Shown in pieces: positions 52,236 through 59,879 of a DNA stretch of 64,000 bases. The stretch covers positions 1-64,000 of the forward strand of contig JACJGO010000009.1 in assembly GCA_014163555.1 (NCBI GenBank), in the 5' to 3' direction. Position numbers and translations under genes: made by a program. The stretch's first letter is position 1. The number at the start of each line of letters is the position of its first letter. This stretch comes from Flavisolibacter longurius. Its GTDB lineage: Bacteria > Bacteroidota > Bacteroidia > Chitinophagales > Chitinophagaceae. Under the pieces are notes generated by a model. It had not been told where the DNA came from and ran no database searches. It saw nothing but the letters and a program-made list of their open reading frames with translations.

Positions 52236-53495
52236 TCAAACCTTAGCTTCCAAAAGCAGTTGCACCGTTTCGGGTGTCTGTTGCCGTAAAACAATGGAGA
52301 AGCCGGCCGTGAGTCGGTTCAGCAATTCTTCGTTGTAATGCCGGATGGTCAAAAGGGTAAGGTTTTTTTTGACGCTAACATCAAATTTTTCACTCGCTTC
52401 CAGGGCAAAAGCTTCAATTTTATCGGCTCGGTCATCCAACACACACAAAAGACTGATGGCTGCGTTTTGCGTCAGGTTGGGTTTGAATTTTAACTGCGAA
52501 AGCAGGTTGTACACGTCTGCGGTCAGCCCTTCGCCTACAAAGGAAAAATCCCTGGACGAAAGCTGCACCAGTACCTGGCCACTTTTGTAAACAATGATCG
52601 GCGGCAGGTTATACACGTTTTGGTTATGGATACAGGTGCCTTCCGCATCCGGGTTCAGAAATGATTTTACATAAAGCGGAATGCCTTTGTTCTGCAGGGG
52701 CTTGATGGTTTTAGGGTGGATTACCTGCGCCCCGTAAAAAGCCATCTCGATCACTTCGCGGTAATTCAGTTCTTTGATCCACTGCGCTTCGGCGTATTGT
52801 TTTGGATCCGCATTCATCACCCCCTGCACATCTTTCCAGATCACCTGCTTTTCGGCCCCCAGCAGGTTGGCAAAAATGGCCGCGGAAAAATCGCTCCCTT
52901 CACGACCCAGGGTAGTGCTTTCGTTTTCATCGGTAGCGCCGATAAAGCCCTGTGTCAGCACAATATCCGTTTGCTGAAACAACGGTTTGACCTGCGATTG
53001 CACTTTTTCAGCCGTTATGGTCCAGTCGATGCGTGCATCGCGGAAATTATCATCGGTGCGAATCACATCCCTGACATCCATCCATTGGTTGGCCACACCG
53101 GCCTGGTTAAGATAGTGGCTGACTATAGCCGAAGAAAGAAGTTCGCCTATGCAAACAATCTGGTCGTAATAATAATCAAAAGACTGCACAGGCTTGTCGT
53201 GCAGCAACCATTCAATTTCGGTATAAAATTCTGCCAGTTGCGGCAGGGGAGCACCCATCAGTTGGGTGGATACATCGTTGTGACTATCCTTCACTGCAGC
53301 AAACAGTTCCAGGGCTTCTGACCTTTTATTCTCAAAAAATGCCTCGGCTACTTTTTCCAGAGCATTGGTTGTTTTGCCCATGGCAGAAACAATGACCAGG
53401 AGCTTTTCACCTTTGTAACGTTTTAAAATTTCGGCTACACCGCTTATCCGTTCTGCCGTACTTACCGAAGCACCTCCAAACTTAAAAACATTCAT
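52236..53495 (-). CDS. lysC: Aspartate kinase (monofunctional)
   Basis: A 419-residue enzyme that phosphorylates aspartate, the first step toward lysine, threonine and methionine. The kinase domain starts VFKFGGASVS, with SAMGKTTNALEKV and TTLGREGSDFSAAIFANLLG as further active-site segments. Two ACT-type regulatory modules follow (about 300-419, with LVQLSSRDFSFVGEGLT). No homoserine dehydrogenase domain is attached. The ATG at 53495 is the true start: it gives MNVFKFGGASV, and TATCTTCG, a -7 element, lies directly upstream inside the longer reading, so the transcript is nearly leaderless. dapB is elsewhere in the window (29624). Confidence 0.93.
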   Translation of the reverse strand: MNVFKFGGASVSTAERISGVAEILKRYKGEKLLVIVSAMGKTTNALEKVAEAFFENKRSEALELFAAVKDSHNDVSTQLMGAPLPQLAEFYTEIEWLLHDKPVQSFDYYYDQIVCIGELLSSAIVSHYLNQAGVANQWMDVRDVIRTDDNFRDARIDWTITAEKVQSQVKPLFQQTDIVLTQGFIGATDENESTTLGREGSDFSAAIFANLLGAEKQVIWKDVQGVMNADPKQYAEAQWIKELNYREVIEMAFYGAQVIHPKTIKPLQNKGIPLYVKSFLNPDAEGTCIHNQNVYNLPPIIVYKSGQVLVQLSSRDFSFVGEGLTADVYNLLSQLKFKPNLTQNAAISLLCVLDDRADKIEAFALEASEKFDVSVKKNLTLLTIRHYNEELLNRLTAGFSIVLRQQTPETVQLLLEAKV

Positions 53496-53500
53496 ACCGG

Positions 53501-53508
53501 CGAAGATA
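53501..53508 (-). promoter_or_regulatory. Probable -7 element of lysC
   Basis: TATCTTCG on the minus strand, six bases before the lysC ATG at 53495. No strong TTG is visible at -33. The position implies a leader of only a few bases. Confidence 0.4.
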
Positions 53509-53602
53509 AGGCGTGGAAAAGCAGGGAGAAGATGCAGGAGAAACCTTCTTTCTTGATTGGAAAAATGGATCAGGTTCAATGCCCTGGTGACAGGCATAGA
53601 GA

Positions 53603-54091
53603 TCAGGGCTTTTCATCTTTGTTGATGCGGTTCAGGGTTTTTCGCTCCTTGATGGTCTGACGCAGGCAGTAGTCGCAGGCGCAGGGCGGTTTGTTGTGAC
53701 TACCCGGAAAATGCCGCCAGCCGAGTGTTTGTGGCAGGTAGGCAACTTTTGTGATTTCCGATGCTTCGATCTTTCGGTCGATGATCAGTTCATAGCCCAG
53801 TGGATCTTCCAGGTCCATAATTTCGCTGCTGGCCTCACCAAGCGGAATGTAGCGGTGGGGTTTGTCGTATCTGCCGGCAAACACTTTTTCCTCCGAAGAA
53901 AGTTTAAAATAAACACCTACATACGTGCGGGCTCCATTTTGCTTCAGCTCACGTAACCATTGATGACTGACATAAAAACTGGGCAACATTGGCATGCAGT
54001 ACACACCCAGTCCGTAACGGCCGGTTTTGATACCGTTTTTAATGATCTTCTGCATGTTCTTTTCATCGGCCAGGTGTACCAGTGTGGGCAT
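53603..54091 (-). CDS. Hypothetical protein, possibly ART-like
   Basis: A 162-residue soluble protein. The N-terminus, LVHLADEKNMQKIIKNGIK, resembles the first motif (H-x-T/A, then I..GI) of ADP-ribosyltransferase-fold proteins such as DarT and Tpt1. GVYFKLSSEEKVFAGRYDKP and a later GYELIIDRKIEA could be the following strands, with E117 as a candidate acidic residue. The C-terminus carries a cysteine cluster, CACDYC, which may bind a metal. I recall similar proteins in Bacteroidota and Actinobacteria, but know no function. It lies upstream of lysC on the same strand, 107 bases before its start. Confidence 0.5.
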   Translation of the reverse strand: MPTLVHLADEKNMQKIIKNGIKTGRYGLGVYCMPMLPSFYVSHQWLRELKQNGARTYVGVYFKLSSEEKVFAGRYDKPHRYIPLGEASSEIMDLEDPLGYELIIDRKIEASEITKVAYLPQTLGWRHFPGSHNKPPCACDYCLRQTIKERKTLNRINKDEKP

Positions 54092-54353
54092 AAAACGGAT
54101 TTAATGTATAGGGGTAAAAATAGTAGTTCCCATAAAGACTGCATTCTCCCATATTTCACAACCGGGCAGGTTGTCAAACGGCCTGTTATGGCGGGGAAAA
54201 ACAGGCATTGTTAGAATAAAATCAGGTTGAAAATTCTGTGGGATTCCAATCATTTTTAGCTTGCTAAACTTCGTTAAAGCACGGCATGCGAACAGCAAAT
54301 TTTGCAGTGAAATCCGTATCTTGTACCCATTATTAGACTAAATACTGAGCACT

Positions 54354-54782
54354 ATGATCAAAATGCAAATCATCGGCAATCTTGGTAAGGATTGCGTCGT
54401 TAACACCGTTAACGGAAAAAATGTAATCAACTTTACTGTGGCCCACACGGAGAAATACCGCGACAGCCAGGGAAACAACCAGGAAAAAACAACCTGGGTT
54501 GATTGCGCTTACTGGACCGACCGCACTGCCATTGCACCTTACCTCCAAAAAGGAACGCAGGTTTTTGCGGAAGGCACCCCTGAAGTTCGTTCTTTCACCC
54601 GCAATGACGGCACCGCTGGTGCTTCGCTTTCCCTCCGTGTACGGGAAGTGCAGTTGCTGGGCCGCAAAGGCGAAGGCAACGGATTTGGCGGCGGCGAAAA
54701 TCAAGCCCGCTCCGAACCCCAAACGCAAACATCCAATCCTGTTAGCATTAGCAACGACGTCGCAGACGATCTGCCGTTCTGA
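54354..54782 (+). CDS. ssb: Single-stranded DNA-binding protein
   Basis: A 142-residue SSB. The OB-fold covers residues 1-105, with KMQIIGNLGKDCVVNTVNGK and VNFTVAHTEKYRD-type strands and TWVDCAYWTDR. The linker is Gly/Gln/Asn-rich, and the C-terminal acidic tip DDLPF, which binds partner proteins, is intact. It protects single-stranded DNA in replication and repair. TATCTTGT near 54317-54324 may be its -7 element. The terminator after it is almost identical to one at 58537. Confidence 0.95.
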   Translation: MIKMQIIGNLGKDCVVNTVNGKNVINFTVAHTEKYRDSQGNNQEKTTWVDCAYWTDRTAIAPYLQKGTQVFAEGTPEVRSFTRNDGTAGASLSLRVREVQLLGRKGEGNGFGGGENQARSEPQTQTSNPVSISNDVADDLPF

Positions 54783-54800
54783 TAAAGCCTGACGAAAGAA

Positions 54801-54830
54801 AAAATGCTCCCAACCGGGAGCATTTTTTTT
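54801..54830 (+). terminator. Terminator of ssb
   Basis: Eleven-base stem AAAATGCTCCC with GGGAGCATTTT, AACC loop, then a T tract. With its flank (54793-54828) it matches 58537-58572 over 36 bases with one difference. Confidence 0.9.
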
Positions 54831-54845
54831 GCCTGCTATTCTGCG

Positions 54846-55340
54846 TCAGTCCTTTTTGTATACTTCCATGATGTCCATTTCCTCTTCATTTATTTTGAGA
54901 ACTTTCCATTCCCAGTCATTTTCGATTCTTACCTGGTGAGCTATGCCGTTCAGGGTAGTGATTTCTTTAACCCAACCAATTTTAAAACAAGGAAAATTTT
55001 CCTTTAGCTTTTTACGAGCAGCTTCAGGTAACAACCGTCCCCTGTCGTAGCGGATCTGGCTTGTTTTTATCCCGCGGTGGTCAAGAAACACCGTGTATTT
55101 GATTTCATCCAGTGAAAAACTGACAAGGTAACCTTTTTCGGTGGTGGCCCAGGCATCATCGGTGACGGTTGGATAGTCTTCGTGAAATTTTAATAGAATA
55201 GATTCGCTGGCAATCTTTTTAGGTGTTTCAGCATGAAGCCGAATTGATTTTGTGGCGGTAGGCTTGGCCATTTTCTGTGATTTGGCGGTAGAAAAAATGA
55301 CGATCACAAAACATGGGAGCAGAAAGAGCAGTTGTTTCAT
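54846..55340 (-). CDS. Secreted PepSY-like (DUF2874-type) protein
   Basis: A 164-residue exported protein with a signal peptide (about 1-21) and a PepSY-like or beta-lactamase-inhibitor-like domain over about 45-160. The two half-repeats show as VTDDAWATTEKGYLVSFSLD and IGWVKEITTLNGIAHQVRIE, each a helix and hairpin around a K/R-F.. core. Such Bacteroidota proteins are thought to bind peptides or inhibit proteases in the periplasm. The ATG at 55340 is the usable start (MKQLLFLLPC); the longer reading from 55448 has no signal. Convergent with ssb. Confidence 0.7.
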   Translation of the reverse strand: MKQLLFLLPCFVIVIFSTAKSQKMAKPTATKSIRLHAETPKKIASESILLKFHEDYPTVTDDAWATTEKGYLVSFSLDEIKYTVFLDHRGIKTSQIRYDRGRLLPEAARKKLKENFPCFKIGWVKEITTLNGIAHQVRIENDWEWKVLKINEEEMDIMEVYKKD

Positions 55341-55529
55341 GGTGATGTGTTTTAAGTTGATTAGCGGAATTTTATTGCAAGGGAAAGCTACGGTTGTAAA
55401 TGGCCTGAAGCCTGCGGCAATGAGTCGTTGGCAAATTGTGTACGTCACTGGTGTAGATGGGTGAGCGAATGCTGTGACAGGATGGGGTTTATGATGGCCT
55501 CTTGTTCCGCAGCTGTGGTTCCGGTTAGA

Positions 55530-56270
55530 CTAAAACAGCTTCAGAAGCGCCTCTTTTTTACTTCTGGATACACTCACCGTGCTGCCATCACTCATGATAA
55601 GGTAGCCACCCTCGCCCCGTACATACCGTGTGACCTCGTTAAGGTTAACGATATGCGAATGATGCACCCGCAGAAAGTAGGTAAAGTTGTGTAATTGTTC
55701 TTCAATCTCTTTCAACGTACGACAGGCAGTAAGGGTATTGCGGTTGTGTATTATCAGGTGACTATAATTGTCGGCTGCTTCGCAACGGATAATATGGCTG
55801 GCCGGTAACAATTCGAAACCCTCCAATGTAGGAATCGCTATTTTGTTGAATTGATGATCTTTGTTTTGCACTTGTTTCAACAGCAGTTGAAACTGCTCTG
55901 CCAAAGGAAGGTAGTGTTGCTGCTGTACTTTTTTTATGGCATTTACCAGTTCTGTAGGGTCGATGGGTTTTAATAAATAATCAAGAGCGTTAAAACGGAT
56001 GGCTTTAATGGCATACTGGTCATATCCGGTTGTAAAGATGACGGCAAAGGGGATTTTGTTCAGTTGTTCCAGCATCTCAAAACCGTTAATATTCGGCATT
56101 TCAATATCCAGAAACACCAGGTCCGGGTTCTCACTTCTGATGGCTGTCAATCCTTCCTTTGCTGAACGGCATTTGTTTATGATCTGCACATCCGGACAGA
56201 AGTCTTCCAGCAAGAGGGCTAGCGATTCTAAGGAATGAATCTCATCGTCTATCAATATTGCTTTGAGCAT
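55530..56270 (-). CDS. LytTR-type response regulator
   Basis: A 246-residue regulator: receiver domain with D9, D10 and phospho-acceptor Asp55 in VFLDIEMPN, Lys in LKPIDP; LytTR DNA-binding domain in the C-terminal 100 residues (RCEAADNYSHLIIH and FLRVHHSHIVNLNEVTRYVRG). It overlaps the histidine kinase gene by 29 bases, an unusually long overlap for this pair, implying tight coupling. It is the second LytTR system in the window, distinct from that at 18742. Confidence 0.93.
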   Translation of the reverse strand: MLKAILIDDEIHSLESLALLLEDFCPDVQIINKCRSAKEGLTAIRSENPDLVFLDIEMPNINGFEMLEQLNKIPFAVIFTTGYDQYAIKAIRFNALDYLLKPIDPTELVNAIKKVQQQHYLPLAEQFQLLLKQVQNKDHQFNKIAIPTLEGFELLPASHIIRCEAADNYSHLIIHNRNTLTACRTLKEIEEQLHNFTYFLRVHHSHIVNLNEVTRYVRGEGGYLIMSDGSTVSVSRSKKEALLKLF

Positions 56271-58392
56271 ACACCAATGGGAGTTTAAGGATAACTTCTG
56301 TTCCGGCAGGATTGCCGTCCGGATTCACCAAGTCATGGATGGTTACAGAAGGCTTACCCGTTGCCCCTTGCAGGTTGGCAAGCCTGTGCGCAGTAATTTC
56401 CAGTCCCATGGATTTATGAGTGGAAGAAGACAGTTGCTTTTGTTTTTTTGCATGTTGCCGGCCAACACCATTGTCGGAAATCTTGCAGAACAACCAGGGC
56501 TCTTTTTCCATAAATTCAATCTTTAGAAGTCCTTTTTCCTCTTTTGGCATAAGGCCATGCCAGATTGCATTTTCAACATAAGGCTGCAGAATCAGTGGCG
56601 GTAGCTTAATACCGGCTATGTTTGTTTTTTCGGGAATGGAAATGCTGTAGGTAAAATGCTGATCAAAGCGAAGAACTTCCAATTCAAGATAAAGCTCCAG
56701 TGATTCTATTTCGGTTTGCAAGGGTACCAGTGCAGCCTGGGAATTCTGCAGGATTAACCTTGTCAGCCGTGAGAACTTGGTCAGGTATTCCGAAGCCTGC
56801 CGCTTGTTGTTTTGCAGGATAAAATGATTGATAGAGTTCAGCGAGTTGAAAATAAAATGTGGATTCATTTGGGCCCGTAGTGCCTGCATCTCCAGTTCGG
56901 TGGCTTGCTGCTGCAGACTGGCTTTGGTCTTTTCACTTTCCAAGTGTTCTACTTTCAGTTGATGTTCCAGTTTTTGTCTTTCATTTTTTCGCCGCAACCT
57001 GCTATTCCGTAAGAGAAGCGCACTGAGTATAAGCAATAACGTAATTCCTGCAATCAGCAGGTTTTTGATGAATGTTTCTTGTGTAATTCTTGCCTGCTGA
57101 ACTTCTTTTTCCTTATTCATGAATTCCAGCCTTTGTTCATACTTGTAAGCAGCCAGCCTGCCTCTCGTTTGCGCACTGATGACAGATTCTTTTTCGATAG
57201 CGTACTGTCGGAAATAGGTGTTGGCGCTATCTGGCTGGTGTAAGCGGTCGAAGACAGTGTACAGGATTTCATAGCCATCACGTATGGAATGTTTTGCTTT
57301 TGTTTGCTTGGCTAGTTGCAATCCCTCGCGACCGTATAAAAGCGCTTCGCCGTTTTTTCCAAGTGCCAGGTAGGCTTTTCCAAGGTAGAGGAGCGTTCGC
57401 ATGACTTCATTGCGGTCATTCAGCTTTCTGTGTTCAGCCAAACCCAGGTGAAAGTTTTGTAATGCCTGCGGATAATTGTTTTGCAGGAGATGACACAACC
57501 CGGTACTTACCCAGTAAATGCGGGCATGAACAGGTTTGTCCGCCACCGGTTTAAATACGCGATAATAATACCAGGCTGAATCAAATTTCCGCAGGTGTGC
57601 AAACGATTCTGCAAACTGCATTTTGATCCATATATCGCTCCCGATTTGTACGCTATATCTCCGGATGCTGTCATCCTCCATTTGAAATGCCTGGCGGTAA
57701 TAATTGATAGCTGAGACATAATCTTCAATGACCAAATAGAGTTTGGCCAATATTATAAAGGTGTAAAACAATTTTTGTTTATTGCCGGTTTGCAATGACA
57801 GATCATGCGATTCTTGCGCAAGTTGAAAGCTTTTTTCATAATCACCATTTTGGAAATAAATCTGTATCGACCATTGCAAGGCTGTCAGAATATTATAAAG
57901 GCTGTTGGACTGTTTCGCCCACTGGTAATTCAATTCCGAATAAAACAAAGCCTCATCGTACTTGCTCTGTGCCGCCGTAGCCGAAACAAGAAGCATGTAT
58001 GCCAGGTTAATATCCTCTTTGTTTGCCGAACGATTATACCAAAAAAGCGATGCTTTTGCCAGTGATTCTGCTTTTGCAAAATCATTGTCAAAATGTTTAA
58101 CCAGTTGTGCCTGGTGCAAAAGCGATTTTGCGCAGCCATAGCTGTACTTTATTTGTGAGGCTTCCTGCCTGGCCATTTGTACATACCGGATGGCTGAATC
58201 CTTGTTTTCAGCCAAAAGATAAGCGTAGCTCAACTTATTCAGGTAATCGATACGTTGTGAATCCCTGGCTGATGGCAATACTTGTAGTAAACTGTCGATC
58301 CTTCGGGTTTGTGCAAAGCAGGGCAGCAAAAAATGTGTGGAGAAAAGCAGCAAGAAGCCACTCAAAGCTTTGGTTGGTTTATGCCCCCACAT
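56242..58392 (-). CDS. TPR-containing LytS-type sensor histidine kinase
   Basis: A 716-residue kinase. A signal peptide (about 1-27) leads a periplasmic region of TPR-like repeats (about 30-410), with helices such as YNRSANKEDINLAYMLLVSA. One membrane helix is at about 438-460, followed by a coiled-coil linker and the His_kinase domain with the phospho-acceptor in MNPHFIFNSLNSINHF. HATPase motifs are LQPYVENAIWHGLM and ISDNGVGRQHAKK. It pairs with the LytTR regulator at 55530. The signal sensed by the TPR domain is unknown. ATG at 58392. Confidence 0.9.
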   Translation of the reverse strand: MWGHKPTKALSGFLLLFSTHFLLPCFAQTRRIDSLLQVLPSARDSQRIDYLNKLSYAYLLAENKDSAIRYVQMARQEASQIKYSYGCAKSLLHQAQLVKHFDNDFAKAESLAKASLFWYNRSANKEDINLAYMLLVSATAAQSKYDEALFYSELNYQWAKQSNSLYNILTALQWSIQIYFQNGDYEKSFQLAQESHDLSLQTGNKQKLFYTFIILAKLYLVIEDYVSAINYYRQAFQMEDDSIRRYSVQIGSDIWIKMQFAESFAHLRKFDSAWYYYRVFKPVADKPVHARIYWVSTGLCHLLQNNYPQALQNFHLGLAEHRKLNDRNEVMRTLLYLGKAYLALGKNGEALLYGREGLQLAKQTKAKHSIRDGYEILYTVFDRLHQPDSANTYFRQYAIEKESVISAQTRGRLAAYKYEQRLEFMNKEKEVQQARITQETFIKNLLIAGITLLLILSALLLRNSRLRRKNERQKLEHQLKVEHLESEKTKASLQQQATELEMQALRAQMNPHFIFNSLNSINHFILQNNKRQASEYLTKFSRLTRLILQNSQAALVPLQTEIESLELYLELEVLRFDQHFTYSISIPEKTNIAGIKLPPLILQPYVENAIWHGLMPKEEKGLLKIEFMEKEPWLFCKISDNGVGRQHAKKQKQLSSSTHKSMGLEITAHRLANLQGATGKPSVTIHDLVNPDGNPAGTEVILKLPLVYAQSNIDRR

Positions 58393-58536
58393 AAATATTT
58401 ATCCTCTATAGTAAGGTACGATATCTTACTATTTATATAAAAATAATCATCTATGTATTTTGCGAAAAGATAATCCAGTAGTTTGCTGATTTGGCCAGTA
58501 TTTGGTAGCTATAACTGAGTGGTTGGTAAAATCCAG

Positions 58537-58572
58537 CGAAAGAAAAAATGCTCCCAAACGGGAGCATTTTTT
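58537..58572 (-). terminator. Terminator of the cco operon
   Basis: Hairpin AAAAATGCTCCC with GGGAGCATTTTT, followed on the minus strand by a T tract, 55 bases past the TauE/SafE stop. Nearly identical to the ssb terminator region (54793-54828). Confidence 0.85.
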
Positions 58573-58624
58573 ATAGTACACACACATGAGAAAAACGGAC
58601 AAATTTGTGTGGGCTGGAATCCCG

Positions 58625-59341
58625 TCAATGACAGATCACTTCACTGCTGCTACCATCCTGCGGTAGTGCAGGGCTGATGTAAGGAATGCCCAGGTTTAAG
58701 CCGCGAAGCACCAGCAAGGCGGCCATGCAAGCCATAAAAACAGGAATGGTTTTACGCAGACGCATCCGCACCTGCTGGCTTACAAAACTTCCAAAAAATA
58801 CAGCCGATAACATGGCCGGAACTGTTCCCAGGCCAAAGGCAGTCATAAACAACCCTCCGTTTACACTGCTGCCGGTAAGAAAGGAAGATGTTAAGGCGAT
58901 ATAGATCATGCCACAGGGCAAAAGGCCGTTCAGCATTCCAATGCCGAACAGGGAACTGTTGGTGGGAGTGGAAAGCAATTTGCCCAATTGGGTACGCAAG
59001 GTCATAAAAAATCCCTGCGCTTTGGATGATTTTGAAAGGGAGCGTTTTACCGTCGCCGGCAGGCATAAATACAAAAGAATAGCGGTTCCAAATGCAAGCG
59101 AAACCGTGCTTTGGATTTTTGGCGTGATCAAAAAACCACCGGCCAGGCCCATCACCAATCCAAGCCAGGTATAGGTTAGCACACGGCCAATATTATAAAG
59201 AACACCACCCGTCAGCCGGCCGCCTGCGCTGCGGTTGCCCAGCGGAAGAGCCATAGCCAGCGGGCCGCACATGCCAATGCAGTGCAGGCTGCCCACAGCC
59301 CCCATGATAAATCCCGCGCTGATGATTTCGGTGATGCTCAT
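58625..59341 (-). CDS. Sulfite exporter TauE/SafE-family protein of the cco operon
   Basis: A 238-residue membrane protein with six to seven helices, starting with the family motif SLHCIGMCGPLAMALP at about 18-33. The C-G-x-C-G-P-like HCIGMCGP motif is typical of the TauE/SafE-like proteins that travel with cbb3 oxidase genes, where they may take part in copper or thiol handling for oxidase assembly. The reaction is not established. It is the last gene of the operon, starting 7 bases after the FixH stop. Confidence 0.85.
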   Translation of the reverse strand: MSITEIISAGFIMGAVGSLHCIGMCGPLAMALPLGNRSAGGRLTGGVLYNIGRVLTYTWLGLVMGLAGGFLITPKIQSTVSLAFGTAILLYLCLPATVKRSLSKSSKAQGFFMTLRTQLGKLLSTPTNSSLFGIGMLNGLLPCGMIYIALTSSFLTGSSVNGGLFMTAFGLGTVPAMLSAVFFGSFVSQQVRMRLRKTIPVFMACMAALLVLRGLNLGIPYISPALPQDGSSSEVICH

Positions 59342-59347
59342 AAAAAT

Positions 59348-59785
59348 TTAAAAAAACATCCTGCTTTCGTGGTAAAAGGTTTTGCCTCCCGACTGCCAAT
59401 ACAGTTTGACCTCGTACATGCCCGACAATTCTTTTTCCATCTGAAGCTTGTAGAATCCATCGCTGGTGGAAAAGCTTTGGCGAATGTCTTTCGAAGCATC
59501 AGAGGCCCGGTAGAGGTACACTTCGCCTTTCACTTCCTTGCCGGTGAATTCCTGCGGCAACTGAACCGAAACCGAGTTTATGGTATGCTGGATCTTTGGT
59601 GGCGTGGATAGATTAGCCACCCGTTCTTTCTGGTCAATCACCTCCTGGTATTTCAGTTCGGCTTCGTAATAGTTTTCTGTTACAAGGTCGAAACTCTGGT
59701 TGCTGGCCTTGTACACCAGGAAGAGCATCCCAATGACAAAAAGCGAATACCCGATAAATATTTTATAACCCCAACTAATTCGCAT
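59348..59785 (-). CDS. ccoH: FixH/CcoH-family oxidase assembly protein
   Basis: A 145-residue protein with one N-terminal membrane helix (about 8-26) and a periplasmic FixH domain, whose beta-sandwich core includes VQLPQEFTGKEVKGEVYLYR and GMYEVKLYWQSGGKTFYHES. FixH/CcoH proteins are needed for assembly or stability of the cbb3 oxidase. It lies between ccoG and the TauE/SafE gene in the same direction. The assignment to the family is good; the exact step is inferred from relatives. Confidence 0.85.
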   Translation of the reverse strand: MRISWGYKIFIGYSLFVIGMLFLVYKASNQSFDLVTENYYEAELKYQEVIDQKERVANLSTPPKIQHTINSVSVQLPQEFTGKEVKGEVYLYRASDASKDIRQSFSTSDGFYKLQMEKELSGMYEVKLYWQSGGKTFYHESRMFF

Positions 59786-59847
59786 GATTGTTTCGTTTGA
59801 TTTTCGATTTAAAATGTTCTAGGTTTTATGTTTCGTGCAAACCGCTC

Positions 59848-59864
59848 ATAGCTCACAGCTTAAA
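59848..59864. repeat. GCTCACAGCT word in the fixH-ccoG spacer
   Basis: Short intergenic word (GCTCATAGCTCACAGCT) that also occurs, as GCTCACAGCT or its complement, at 32094-32103 and 32500-32509. Confidence 0.4.
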
Positions 59865-59879
59865 CCGCTAGCTTCTCAC

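Noticed and set aside
52716-53321. Antisense frame of 201 codons inside lysC
   Set aside because: Shadow of aspartate kinase.
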